Shown: positions 6,505 to 13,560, counted from the first letter of the stretch. The stretch: DNA of 19,128 bases from JBGPHT01 sp041484525 (GCA_041484525.1 JBGPHT010000145.1:1-19128); one strand, 5' to 3'. Numbers and translations are program-made. Notes: generated by a model not told the origin, from the letters alone.

Positions 6505-7253
6505 GGCCCGTTCTCCGTCACCGCGATGCAGTGCTCGAAGTGGGCGCTGCAGGAGCCGTCCTTCGTCACCGCGGTCCACTTGTCCTTCAAAACCACCGCT
6601 TCCGGCCGGCCGGCATTCACCATCGGCTCCACCGCCAGAACCATGCCTTCCTTCAGACGCGGATTCTCATTCTTGCGGTCCACGTAATTCGGGACCTGCG
6701 GTTCCTCGTGGAGCTGCGTGCCGATACCGTGGCCCACATACTCCCGCACGATCGAAAACCCGTTCGACTTCACGTGATTCTCGACCGTCCCGCAAACGTC
6801 AAACAGCCGGTTGCCGGCCCGCACCCGGTCGATGGCCAGTTCCAGGGATTCCTGCGTCACCTGGAGGAGCTTCTGCGTCTCCCCGCTGACCTCGCCGATC
6901 GCGACAGTTATGGCCGAATCGCCATAGTAGCCGTCCAGCTTCACCCCGGTGTCGATGGATACGATGTCGCCCGGCTTCAAGACGCGCTTCGGGTTCGGCA
7001 TCCCATGTACGATCTCGTCGTTCACCGACGTGCACAACACAAACTTGTAAGCCTCACCGGCGGCCGGCACGTAGTAACCCTTGAATGCGGGCTTGGCCCC
7101 GGCTTCAGCGATCATCTTCTCGGCGGCGGTCTCGAGGTCCATCGTGGTGGCTCCCTCCACCGCCAGCTCCTTCAACTTTTGCAGGATCTGCCAGACCAGC
7201 ATCCCGCTGCGCCGCATCTTCTCCAACTCGGCGGCAGTTTTACGAACGATCAT
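6483..7253 (-). CDS. map: Methionine aminopeptidase, type I
   Basis: This 256-residue enzyme removes the initiator Met from nascent proteins in the cytosol. All five ligands of the two-metal site are present: Asp101 (SIDTG), Asp112 (YYGDSA), His175 (GHGIG), Glu209 (AVEPM) and Glu240 (HFEHC), together with the substrate-contacting His84 (HGMPN). There is no N-terminal extension, as in type Ia. I chose ATG 7253 (MIVRKTAAEL), which aligns with the family. A start at 7313 would add 20 residues lying inside adk. The gene overlaps adk by 14 nt upstream and infA by 22 nt downstream, which suggests translational coupling of the three. Confidence 0.97.
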   Translation of the reverse strand: MIVRKTAAELEKMRRSGMLVWQILQKLKELAVEGATTMDLETAAEKMIAEAGAKPAFKGYYVPAAGEAYKFVLCTSVNDEIVHGMPNPKRVLKPGDIVSIDTGVKLDGYYGDSAITVAIGEVSGETQKLLQVTQESLELAIDRVRAGNRLFDVCGTVENHVKSNGFSIVREYVGHGIGTQLHEEPQVPNYVDRKNENPRLKEGMVLAVEPMVNAGRPEAVVLKDKWTAVTKDGSCSAHFEHCIAVTENGPWVLTRP

Positions 7254-7902
7254 GCGACTCCATCGCCTGGCAAATCTTCCGAAACACAATGTCCGGCGGA
7301 TCGTTGTCCGCATCTACACTCACGATCCTGCGCCCCGCCTTGCGATACCACTCGAGCACCGGATGGGTCTGCCGCTCGTAGGCGTCCAGCCTCTCCCGGA
7401 TCACCGACTCGCTGTCATCATCCCGGATCACCAGTTTCTCGCCATCCAGATCGCACAAACTTTCCACTCGAGGCGGATGAGAAGCGGTGTTATACAGAGT
7501 GCCGCAACGAGGACACTGGCGGCGTCCGGTCAAACGGGCAATAATTATATTGTAATCAACCGCGAGATGAATCACCACCTCGCGGATTCCGCGCTGGTCC
7601 AGCCACCGGCTCAGGTGGCCGGCCTGCGCCAGCGTACGCGGATACCCATCCAAAATAAATCCCTTCCCGGCATCCAGGAGGCTCACCCGCTCCTCCGCCA
7701 TCCGGTTCACCACTTCATCCGAAACCAGCGCCCCGGAATGCATGGTGGCCGCCACCGACGCTCCCAGTTCCGCCCCCTGCCGAATGCTGTCCCGCAGCAT
7801 GTCCCCGGTGGAAATATGGGGAATGCTCAGGCACTCGGCCAGCATCTTCGCCTGGGTGCCCTTGCCCGAGCCAGGCGACCCGAACAAAACGAGCGCCTTC
7901 AC
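7240..7902 (-). CDS. adk: Adenylate kinase, zinc-LID type
   Basis: This 220-residue enzyme interconverts ATP + AMP and 2 ADP in the cytosol. The P-loop GSPGSGKGT lies at 8-16. The AMP-binding part includes STGDMLR at 31-37 and FILDGYPRT at 82-90. The LID carries Cys130, Cys133, Cys150 and Asp153, the Cys-Cys-Cys-Asp structural zinc site known from Bacillus-type enzymes, instead of the polar network of enteric ones. The start is GTG 7902, with GGAG about 10 nt upstream, following secY by 34 nt. Position between secY and map is standard for the spc cluster. The last 14 nt overlap map. Confidence 0.97.
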   Translation of the reverse strand: MKALVLFGSPGSGKGTQAKMLAECLSIPHISTGDMLRDSIRQGAELGASVAATMHSGALVSDEVVNRMAEERVSLLDAGKGFILDGYPRTLAQAGHLSRWLDQRGIREVVIHLAVDYNIIIARLTGRRQCPRCGTLYNTASHPPRVESLCDLDGEKLVIRDDDSESVIRERLDAYERQTHPVLEWYRKAGRRIVSVDADNDPPDIVFRKICQAMESHDRS

Positions 7903-7936
7903 AGAATCACGGCTCCGGCGGGGAGCGGCGGCGTCA

Positions 7937-9349
7937 TCAGAACGTCGTCCTCCGGCCTCTGATCCTTCCCGAGCGCGGAGTGAACCCTTCGTAATGCCGC
8001 ATGATGAGCTGCGCCTCGATCTGGTTGATCGTATCCATCGCCACGCCCACCACGATCAGCAGCGACGTGCCGCCAAAATAGAAATTTACGTTCAAGCCGT
8101 CCAGAATGCCACGCAGGTGAATCGCGGTGAACGAAGTATCGATCCACGACCCGATCAGCGGCAGGTGCTGCAGCTTGATGCCCGAGATCATGATGTCGGG
8201 AATCAGGCACAGGATCGAAAGGTAAATGCCGCCCACCACCGTGATCTTGGTCAGAATCTCGTTCATGTAATCCGCCGTGTTGCGGCCGGGACGGATACCG
8301 GGAATGAAGCCGCCGTACTTGCGCATGTTGTCGGCCGCTTCATTGGGGTTGAAAATGATCGACACGTAGAAGAAACAGAAAAAGATGATGCCCGCCACGA
8401 AGAGCACGTAGTAGAGCGGCTCGCCGTGCTGGATCGACTTCAGAGTGTTCGCCAGCCAGGGGAGGTTGTTCACCCAGGGCAAGGAAAGCAGCGTCGTGGG
8501 AAATGCCAGGATGGACGACGCGAAGATTACCGGGATTACGCCGCCCGCGTTAACCTTGAGCGGCATGTGCGTGGACTGCCCGCCCATCACGCGCCGCCCC
8601 ACCACGCGCTTGGCGTACTGCACCGGGATGCGCCGCTCGCCGCGCTCCACCAGTACGATGAACGCCACCACCGCGATCATCATCGCCAGCAGCATGATCA
8701 GCGTGATCGCGCCCCACTCGTGGGTGACAAAAACATTCCGCCAGATATTGCCGATGGCGTTCGGCAATCCCACCACGATTCCCGTGAAGATGATCAGCGA
8801 CATGCCGTTGCCGACGCCGCGCTCCGAGATCTGCTCGCCCAGCCACATGATGAACGCCGTGCCCGTGGTGAGCGAAATAATCGTCAGCATCACGAACCCG
8901 AAACCCGGGTTGATCACGATGCCCTGCTGCATGCGCATCAGTCCCTGCGCGATTCCAAAGGATTGCAGCACGGAGAGGATGATGGTCAGGTAGCGCGTCC
9001 ACTGGGTGATTTTGCGGCGCCCCAGCTCGCCTTCCTTCTGCAGCTTTTCGAGCGTGGGGACGACGACCGTCAGCAGTTGCAGGATGATCGACGCCGTGAT
9101 GTAGGGCATGATGCCCAGGGCGAAGATCGTGAGGCGGCGGATGTTGCCGCCGGCGAACAAGTCGAAGAAGCCGAAGATCGAACCCTGCGAGGAGTTGAAG
9201 AATTCTTCCCACCGCTGGATGTTGATGCCCGGGGTCGGGATGTGCCCGCCCAGCCGGTACACCGCCAGCAGGCCGAGCGTGAACAACAGCCGCTTGCGGA
9301 GGTCCGGTACGCGAAAGATATTCGCGAACGCTTCTAAAAGCTTATTCAT
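7937..9349 (-). CDS. secY: Protein translocase subunit SecY
   Basis: SecY forms the protein-conducting channel of the inner membrane with SecE and SecG, driven by SecA or the ribosome. The 470 residues show ten hydrophobic segments. Family signatures include GGHIPTPGI after the first segment, the IMPYITASIILQLLTV stretch of segment 2, ERGVGNGMSLIIF around segment 5, the cytosolic loop VERGERRIPVQYAKR, and GFIPGIRPG before segment 8. The cytosolic C-terminus is basic (PRSGRIRGRRTTF). ATG 9349 is preceded by AAGGG, 21 nt after rplO. The length is slightly above the 435-445 residues of enteric SecY, mainly in loops. Confidence 0.99.
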   Translation of the reverse strand: MNKLLEAFANIFRVPDLRKRLLFTLGLLAVYRLGGHIPTPGINIQRWEEFFNSSQGSIFGFFDLFAGGNIRRLTIFALGIMPYITASIILQLLTVVVPTLEKLQKEGELGRRKITQWTRYLTIILSVLQSFGIAQGLMRMQQGIVINPGFGFVMLTIISLTTGTAFIMWLGEQISERGVGNGMSLIIFTGIVVGLPNAIGNIWRNVFVTHEWGAITLIMLLAMMIAVVAFIVLVERGERRIPVQYAKRVVGRRVMGGQSTHMPLKVNAGGVIPVIFASSILAFPTTLLSLPWVNNLPWLANTLKSIQHGEPLYYVLFVAGIIFFCFFYVSIIFNPNEAADNMRKYGGFIPGIRPGRNTADYMNEILTKITVVGGIYLSILCLIPDIMISGIKLQHLPLIGSWIDTSFTAIHLRGILDGLNVNFYFGGTSLLIVVGVAMDTINQIEAQLIMRHYEGFTPRSGRIRGRRTTF

Positions 9350-9370
9350 GGTGCCCTTCGATTTCCGGCG

Positions 9371-9826
9371 CTACTCGCTGCTTGCCGCGCCGATCGTCTG
9401 CGCCTTGCCGCCGGCCTTCTGGATCTTCTCCAGCGCCGATTTGGAAAAATGGTGGGCCTCCACCGTGATGCTGCGCGTCAACTGACCCGTGCCCAAAATC
9501 TTGAGACCGTCGCCCAGCTTCGTGATGACGCCGCGCTCGGTCAGGCTATCGACCGTGAAGACGTCGCCTTCCAGCTTCTCCAGGCGGCCCAGATTGACGA
9601 TCGCGAAATGCTTCTTAAAGATGTTGGTAAATCCGCGCTTGGGAAGACGGCGATGCAGCGGCATCTGGCCGCCCTCAAATCCGCGTTTCTGGCCGAACCC
9701 GGTGCCGGCGCGCTGCCCCTTCGATCCGCGCGTGGATGTCTTTCCGTGACCCGAGCCCATGCCGCGCCCGACGCGCTTCCGTTCCTTCTTCTGCCCGGCC
9801 GGCGGTTTCAATTCACTGAGGTTCAT
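9371..9826 (-). CDS. rplO: 50S ribosomal protein L15
   Basis: L15 is a late-assembling 23S rRNA-binding protein of the large subunit. The 151 residues open with MNLSELKPPAGQKKERKR and the Gly/Arg-rich extension GRGMGSGHGKTSTRGSKG, which threads into rRNA. The globular domain follows, with GGQMPLHRRLPKRGF and a C-terminal half that includes VEAHHFSKSALEKIQKAGG. The length is normal. It follows a 114-nt gap holding the palindrome at 9847-9931 and precedes secY by 21 nt. Confidence 0.99.
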   Translation of the reverse strand: MNLSELKPPAGQKKERKRVGRGMGSGHGKTSTRGSKGQRAGTGFGQKRGFEGGQMPLHRRLPKRGFTNIFKKHFAIVNLGRLEKLEGDVFTVDSLTERGVITKLGDGLKILGTGQLTRSITVEAHHFSKSALEKIQKAGGKAQTIGAASSE

Positions 9827-9846
9827 AAAAATCTAAACTCCCAATC

Positions 9847-9931
9847 GGCCGCAGATGGACGCAGATGAACACAGATAAGAAAGAACAAAAGTTCTTGTTC
9901 TATCTGCGTTCATCTGCGTCCATCTGCGGCC
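9847..9931. repeat. Long palindromic element in the rpmD-rplO gap
   Basis: Arms of 31 nt at 9847-9877 and 9901-9931 are inverted copies with a single mismatch. Each arm is built of CAGATG/CATCTGCGT-type repeats. The 23-nt centre holds a further perfect hairpin, AAGAAC (9881-9886) with GTTCTT (9891-9896) around AAAA. The element fills most of the 114-nt gap 9827-9940, and nothing else is recognisable there. The right arm recurs almost unchanged at 13528-13560 in the rplN leader. In architecture it parallels the palindrome at 5277-5359, but its sequence is different. Confidence 0.9.
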
Positions 9932-9940
9932 CATATTCTT

Positions 9941-10123
9941 TTACTCCACCACTACCAACAGGTGCGGAACCTTTTTTACCATCCCGCGGAACACCGCGGT
10001 ATCCGGCCTTACCACCACCTGGTTCATTTTGCGCAGGCCGAGCCCCTTCACCACGCGCTTGTGTTTCTCGGGTGTACAAATCGGGCTGCGCACCAGCTTG
10101 ATCTTGATCGTGCCTTCCGCCAT
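9941..10123 (-). CDS. rpmD: 50S ribosomal protein L30
   Basis: This is a 60-residue L30 of normal bacterial length. The pattern IKIKLVRSPICTPEKHKRVVKGLGLRKMN followed by VVRPDTAVFRGMVKKVPHLL matches the family in two parts, with the signature strand, turn and helix. It binds 23S rRNA on the large subunit. Its ATG overlaps the TAA of rpsE by one base (TAATG), so it is probably translated by re-initiation. The 114-nt gap with the palindrome follows it. Confidence 0.96.
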   Translation of the reverse strand: MAEGTIKIKLVRSPICTPEKHKRVVKGLGLRKMNQVVVRPDTAVFRGMVKKVPHLLVVVE

Positions 10124-10632
10124 TACATTTTCTCCACGGCGATGCCGCGCATCTCGGCCACGACCGCCCGGTCGCGCAACGATTCGAGCGCCACGATGGT
10201 CGCCTTCACCACGTTGTGCGGATTGCGCCGGCCAATCGACTTCGTGAGCACGTTCGAAATACCCGCCGCCGAGATCACCGCACGCACGGCGCCGCCCGCG
10301 ATCACACCGGTGCCCTCAGCCGCCGGCTTCAGCAGCACTTGCGAGCTCGCGAAACAGCCCAGCACCTGGTGCGGGATGGTCGCATCCAGCACGTTGATCC
10401 GGCGCAGATTTTTCTTGGCCGCTTCGATGCCCTTGCGGATGGCCGAGGGCACTTCCTTGGCTTTGCCGACGCCGAACCCGACCACCTTGGCCGAGGGATC
10501 GCCAATCACCACCAGCGCCGAGAAGCTCATGTTCTTTCCGCCCTTCACCACCTTGGTGACACGGTTGATCGCGACCACCTGCTCCTTCAGATTGAGGGCG
10601 GCCGGATCGATGCGTTTCACTGTCGTCGCCAT
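10123..10632 (-). CDS. rpsE: 30S ribosomal protein S5
   Basis: S5 helps control decoding accuracy and mRNA unwinding at the entry site of the small subunit. The 169 residues contain the double-stranded-RNA-binding-like N-terminal domain with INRVTKVVKGGKNMSFSA and GFGVGKAKEVPSAIRKGI. The C-terminal domain has GTGVIAGGAVRAVISAAGI and RRNPHNVVKAT. The length is typical. ATG 10632 lies 3 nt after rplR, and the stop overlaps the rpmD start by one base. Confidence 0.99.
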   Translation of the reverse strand: MATTVKRIDPAALNLKEQVVAINRVTKVVKGGKNMSFSALVVIGDPSAKVVGFGVGKAKEVPSAIRKGIEAAKKNLRRINVLDATIPHQVLGCFASSQVLLKPAAEGTGVIAGGAVRAVISAAGISNVLTKSIGRRNPHNVVKATIVALESLRDRAVVAEMRGIAVEKM

Positions 10633-10635
10633 GAA

Positions 10636-10995
10636 TTAGAACTCCAGTCCCGCTGCGCGCGCGGCATCCGCCAGCGCCTTGACGCGGCCGTGATAATGGT
10701 AGCCGCCCCGGTCGAAGACCACGCTCTTGATGCCCTTCTCCTTGGCGCGCTCGGCCACCAGTTTGCCGATCGCTGTAGCCGCCGCCACATTGCCGCCCTT
10801 GGTCTTCCCCGCCTTGTCGACGGACGAGGCCGATACCAGCGTCTTGCCCGCCTGATCGTCAATGACCTGCGCGTAGATGTGGGCCACGCTGCGGAACACC
10901 GCCAGGCGCGGACGCTCGGTAGTGCCTCCGAGCTTGCGCCGGATGCGCCGGTGAATGCGATTACGGATTTCTTTCTTTTCGATCTTACGAATCAT
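10636..10995 (-). CDS. rplR: 50S ribosomal protein L18
   Basis: L18 binds 5S rRNA and, with L5, brings it into the central protuberance. The 119 residues have a basic N-terminus (IRNRIHRRIRRKLGG in its core), the signature RPRLAVFRSVAHIYAQV, and the C-terminal SVVFDRGGYHYHGRVKALADAAR region ending GLEF. The ATG overlaps the rplF stop by 4 nt (ATGA), and rpsE follows after 3 nt. Confidence 0.99.
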   Translation of the reverse strand: MIRKIEKKEIRNRIHRRIRRKLGGTTERPRLAVFRSVAHIYAQVIDDQAGKTLVSASSVDKAGKTKGGNVAAATAIGKLVAERAKEKGIKSVVFDRGGYHYHGRVKALADAARAAGLEF

Positions 10996-11528
10996 TTGGC
11001 ACTCGCTCCGGTCTTTCCGACCTTCTTACGCAATGCTTCGCCTGTATACCGGATGCCCTTGTTCTTGTACGGGTCCGGCTTGCGGAGCGCGCGGATGTTG
11101 GCTGCCACCTGCCCCAGCATCTGCCGGTCGTACCCCGTCAGCACCAGGTGCGTCTGCTTGTCGATTTTCAGGTCGACGCCCTCGGGCAGCAGTACCTCGA
11201 TGGGGTGCGAGTACCCCAGCGTGAACGTCGCCACCTTGCCCTTGACGTCGGCGCGATAGCCGATGCCGACGATGTCCAGTTCGCGCGTGAACCCGCCCGA
11301 GACGCCCTGCACCGCGTTAGCGGCGAGCGCCCGCGTCAGCCCGTGCAACGCCGCCTGCTGGTCGGATTCGCGGACGACTTCGAGTCTGCCCTCAGCCTGC
11401 TTGAAGCTGATCCCGTGCGGGATCGGCACCATCAGCTTGCCCCTGGGCCCGGTCACTTCCAGTTGATCGCCGATCTGCACTTTGACGCCGGTGGGCAGCG
11501 GGATCGGCTTTTTACCAATTCTAGACAT
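10992..11528 (-). CDS. rplF: 50S ribosomal protein L6
   Basis: L6 lies near the factor-binding site at the base of the L7/L12 stalk. The 178 residues start MSRIGKKPIPLPTGV and show the duplicated L6 fold. Each half has a GP or GxR-type turn (TGPRGKL in the first), and the C-terminal signature is RKPDPYKNKGIRYTGE. The length is typical. It starts 10 nt after rpsH and overlaps rplR by 4 nt. Confidence 0.99.
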   Translation of the reverse strand: MSRIGKKPIPLPTGVKVQIGDQLEVTGPRGKLMVPIPHGISFKQAEGRLEVVRESDQQAALHGLTRALAANAVQGVSGGFTRELDIVGIGYRADVKGKVATFTLGYSHPIEVLLPEGVDLKIDKQTHLVLTGYDRQMLGQVAANIRALRKPDPYKNKGIRYTGEALRKKVGKTGASAK

Positions 11529-11538
11529 GTCTAACCTC

Positions 11539-11937
11539 TTACCAAACCCGGCAGAGAATCTCGCCGCCGAGATGCTCTTTGTGCGCGTCCCGCCCAGTCA
11601 TCACGCCTCGCGGGGTGGTCAGGATGTTGATCCCCATGCCCCCCAATACGCGCGGGATGTCGGTCTGCCCCACGTACACGCGGCAGCCCGGCCGCGACAC
11701 CCGCTCGATGGCGGAGATCACGGGCGCGTTGTTGTTGTTGGCGTACTTCAGGTAGATCTTGATGACCCTCTTCACGCCTTCTTCCGCCACCTTGAAGTTG
11801 GTGATGTACCCTTCTTCCTTCAAAATGCGCGCGATTTCTGTCTTCAGCTTGGAAGCCGGCACGTCCACCTTGGGATGGCGCGCCTGGATCGCGTTGCGCA
11901 CGCGAGTCAGCATGTCGGCAATGGGATCGCTCGTCAT
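11539..11937 (-). CDS. rpsH: 30S ribosomal protein S8
   Basis: S8 is a primary 16S rRNA-binding protein; in E. coli it also represses the spc operon. The 132 residues begin MTSDPIADMLTRVRNA and end with the signature ILTTPRGVMTGRDAHKEHLGG and GEILCRVW in order. ATG 11937 has AGGAG upstream. The 49-nt leader after rpsN contains the GC hairpin at 11950-11978, so translation of S8 may depend on that structure. The sequence does not show whether it mimics the S8 rRNA site. Confidence 0.99.
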   Translation of the reverse strand: MTSDPIADMLTRVRNAIQARHPKVDVPASKLKTEIARILKEEGYITNFKVAEEGVKRVIKIYLKYANNNNAPVISAIERVSRPGCRVYVGQTDIPRVLGGMGINILTTPRGVMTGRDAHKEHLGGEILCRVW

Positions 11938-11949
11938 ATCACTCCTAGA

Positions 11950-11978
11950 GGGGCCGGGCGACGGGCGCCCCTGGCCCC
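11950..11978 (-). promoter_or_regulatory. GC-rich hairpin in the rpsN-rpsH gap
   Basis: GGGGCC (11950-11955) plus GGGCG (11956-11960) pair with CGCCC (11966-11970) and GGCCCC (11973-11978), an 11-bp stem with a 2-nt bulge and a 5-nt loop. On the transcript it starts just after the rpsN stop (AATCCGGGGCC) and ends (CGGCCCC) shortly before the AGGAG of rpsH. The same pattern occurs before rpoA. There is no U-tract, so it is more likely a translational or processing element, or a dispersed repeat, than a terminator. Confidence 0.6.
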
Positions 11979-11986
11979 GGATTTTG

Positions 11987-12196
11987 TCACCAGCTCGCCT
12001 TCACCACGCCCGGTATCTCGCCATTCAAAGCGAGTTGGCGGAAGCACAGGCGGCAGATGCCGAACTTTCGCAGAAAGGCGCGCGGACGCCCGCAGCGCCA
12101 GCAGCGGTTGCGGTGCCGGCATTGCAGCTTCGGGGTCTTGGCCAGGCGGGCCTTCTCCAGCTTGATGTCTTTGGCAATTTTTGCGGTAGTCGCCAT
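11987..12196 (-). CDS. rpsN: 30S ribosomal protein S14, zinc-binding (type Z)
   Basis: This is the short zinc-binding form of S14, part of the small-subunit head. Cys32, Cys35, Cys48 and Cys51 (NRCWRCGRP and FGICRLC) are the four zinc ligands, followed by the standard FRQLALNGEIPGVVKASW. At 69 residues it is about 8 longer than the usual 61. The extra length is at the N-terminus (MATTAKIAKDIKLEKARLAK), with ATG 12196 the only start in the region. It lies between rplE (12-nt gap) and rpsH (49-nt gap). Confidence 0.97.
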   Translation of the reverse strand: MATTAKIAKDIKLEKARLAKTPKLQCRHRNRCWRCGRPRAFLRKFGICRLCFRQLALNGEIPGVVKASW

Positions 12197-12208
12197 CGTT
12201 TCCTCTTT

Positions 12209-12748
12209 TTACTGCCGGAACGGCATCCCCATCGAACGCAGCAGCGCCAGGCCCTCCGCATCGGTGCGGGCCGTGGTCGTGATGCAAATATTCATTCCCT
12301 TGGTCTTCTCCACCTTGGCGTAATCGATTTCCGGGAAGATCAACTGGTCCTTGACGCCCAGCGTGTAGTTGCCGCGGCCGTCGAAGCTCTTGCTGGAGAC
12401 GCCGCGGAAATCGCGGACGCGGGGCAACGCCACATTCACCAGCCGGTCGAAAAATTCGTACATGCGATCGCCGCGCAACGTCACCATGCAGCCGATCGCC
12501 TGGCCTTCGCGCAATTTGAACTGCGCGATCGATTTCGTGGCCTTCGTGATCACCGGCTTCTGGCCCGCGATCTGCCCCAGCTCGTTCACCGCGCCGTCCA
12601 TCAGCTTGGCGTTCTGCGTAGCTTCGCCCATCCCGATGTTGACCGAGATCTTGTCGATCTTGGGCACGGCCATTACGTTCTTGTAGCCGAACTCCTGGGT
12701 GAGCGCCGGGACCACCTTTTTCTGATAAAGCTCTTTCAAACGTGCCAT
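12209..12748 (-). CDS. rplE: 50S ribosomal protein L5
   Basis: L5 binds 5S rRNA and helix 84, forming the B1b bridge with S13 in the small-subunit head. The 179 residues are the standard length, with MARLKELYQKKVVPAL at the start, the signature KIDKISVNIGMGEA, LRGDRMYEFFDRLVNVALPRV in two parts, and RDFRGVSSKSFDGRGNY. It follows rplX by 12 nt and precedes rpsN by 12 nt. Confidence 0.99.
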   Translation of the reverse strand: MARLKELYQKKVVPALTQEFGYKNVMAVPKIDKISVNIGMGEATQNAKLMDGAVNELGQIAGQKPVITKATKSIAQFKLREGQAIGCMVTLRGDRMYEFFDRLVNVALPRVRDFRGVSSKSFDGRGNYTLGVKDQLIFPEIDYAKVEKTKGMNICITTTARTDAEGLALLRSMGMPFRQ

Positions 12749-12760
12749 CGAATCCTCACA

Positions 12761-13132
12761 CTACTTCCTGTCGAGCGTCTGCCCGCACTTGCGGCATACC
12801 CTGGTGCGCCGCGTCTTGCCGCCCGCCACGTGGTCGATATGGTGCGCGATGCGCACGGCCTTATTGCAGCCTGGGCACACGATCATCAAATTCGACGCCT
12901 GGATCGGACTCTCGCGCTCGGCGATGCCGCCCTTGATCTGCTTGGCGGGATTGGGGCGGGTGTGACGCTTGATCATCATCACGTGCTCCACCAGCACCCT
13001 GCCCGACTCGCGGTTGACCTGCAGCACGCGTCCGGTCTTGCCCTTGTCGCGGCCGGAAATGACCTTGACGGTGTCTTCTTTTTTCAAATCGATTCGTACC
13101 GGTTCCGCCGGTTTTCTACGTGCAATTGCCAT
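12761..13132 (-). CDS. rplX: 50S ribosomal protein L24 with C-terminal zinc ribbon
   Basis: L24 is an assembly initiator of the large subunit that sits by the tunnel exit. The KOW motif lies at about 19-46 (EDTVKVISGRDKGKTGRV). The middle has HTRPNPAKQIKGGI. The C-terminal part carries Cys86, Cys89, Cys113 and Cys116 (CPGC and CRKC), a zinc-ribbon arrangement found in many but not all L24 proteins. The 123 residues are longer than the usual 100-110 because of a 17-residue N-terminal segment before the KOW strand. Its ATG overlaps the rplN TGA by one base (TGATG). Confidence 0.98.
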   Translation of the reverse strand: MAIARRKPAEPVRIDLKKEDTVKVISGRDKGKTGRVLQVNRESGRVLVEHVMMIKRHTRPNPAKQIKGGIAERESPIQASNLMIVCPGCNKAVRIAHHIDHVAGGKTRRTRVCRKCGQTLDRK

Positions 13133-13500
13133 CAGATTACCTCAGGGGCCAGCGACACGATCTTCATGAACTTCTTTTCGCGCAACTCACGGGCTACCGG
13201 CCCGAACACGCGCGTGCCGACCGGCTCGCCCACATCGCTGATTAATACGGCGGCGTTCGAATCGAAGCGGATGTAGGTGCCGTCCTTGCGCCGCGTCTCC
13301 TTGCGCATGCGGACGATCACGCAGCGCACCACTTTTCCCTTCTTGATCGCCGAATCGGGCGCCGCCTCTTTCACGCTGGCGGTGACCACATCACCCAGCC
13401 CCGCGCGCAGTCCGAGGTCCCCGCCGCGCGGCAGAATGCAGGACAGCCTGCGCGCGCCGGAGTTATCGGCGACCTCGAGAATCGTTCGCATTCCTATCAT
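13132..13500 (-). CDS. rplN: 50S ribosomal protein L14
   Basis: L14 contacts the small subunit (bridges B5 and B8) and is a docking site for ribosome silencing factors. The 122 residues are the exact family length, starting MIGMRTILEVADNSGARR and including FDSNAAVLI, GTRVFGPVARELR and the closing FMKIVSLAPEVI. It is the first gene of the spc cluster. Its 66-nt leader after rpsQ carries the solo repeat arm at 13528-13560. No separate promoter is recognisable there. Confidence 0.99.
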   Translation of the reverse strand: MIGMRTILEVADNSGARRLSCILPRGGDLGLRAGLGDVVTASVKEAAPDSAIKKGKVVRCVIVRMRKETRRKDGTYIRFDSNAAVLISDVGEPVGTRVFGPVARELREKKFMKIVSLAPEVI

Positions 13501-13527
13501 AAGAATTGCTCCGTGTTCATTTGGGCC

Positions 13528-13560
13528 TATCTGCGTTCATCTGCGTCCATCCGCGGCCCA
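13528..13560. repeat. Solo repeat arm in the rpsQ-rplN gap
   Basis: This 33-nt stretch matches 9901-9933 at 32 of 33 positions (T/C difference at 13552). Unlike the copy near rplO it has no inverted partner arm. It is, however, bracketed by a short inverted pair, TTGGGCC (13521-13527) and GGCCCAA (13555-13561). It therefore looks like half of the palindromic element, either a decayed copy or a partial insertion. It accounts for most of the gap between rpsQ and rplN. Confidence 0.88.

Noticed and set aside
6505..6579. Longer IF-1 start at ATG 6579 (90 residues)
   Set aside because: The extra 25 residues are an Arg-rich frame-shifted reading of the map gene and are unlike IF-1. GTG 6504 has a well-spaced GGAG.
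7254..7313. Longer methionine aminopeptidase start at 7313
   Set aside because: The added 20 residues are a shadow of adk. The family N-terminus begins at MIVRKTAAEL (7253).
7742..9337. 531-residue open frame opposite secY and adk
   Set aside because: Composition is dominated by His, Asp, Arg and Gln, the mirror of secY hydrophobic codons. No plausible protein.
11759..13276. 505-residue open frame on the plus strand opposite rpsH-rpsN-rplE-rplX
   Set aside because: It spans several certain ribosomal genes on the other strand and is rich in His, Arg and Ala, as expected for the antisense frame of GC-rich genes. There is no family resemblance.
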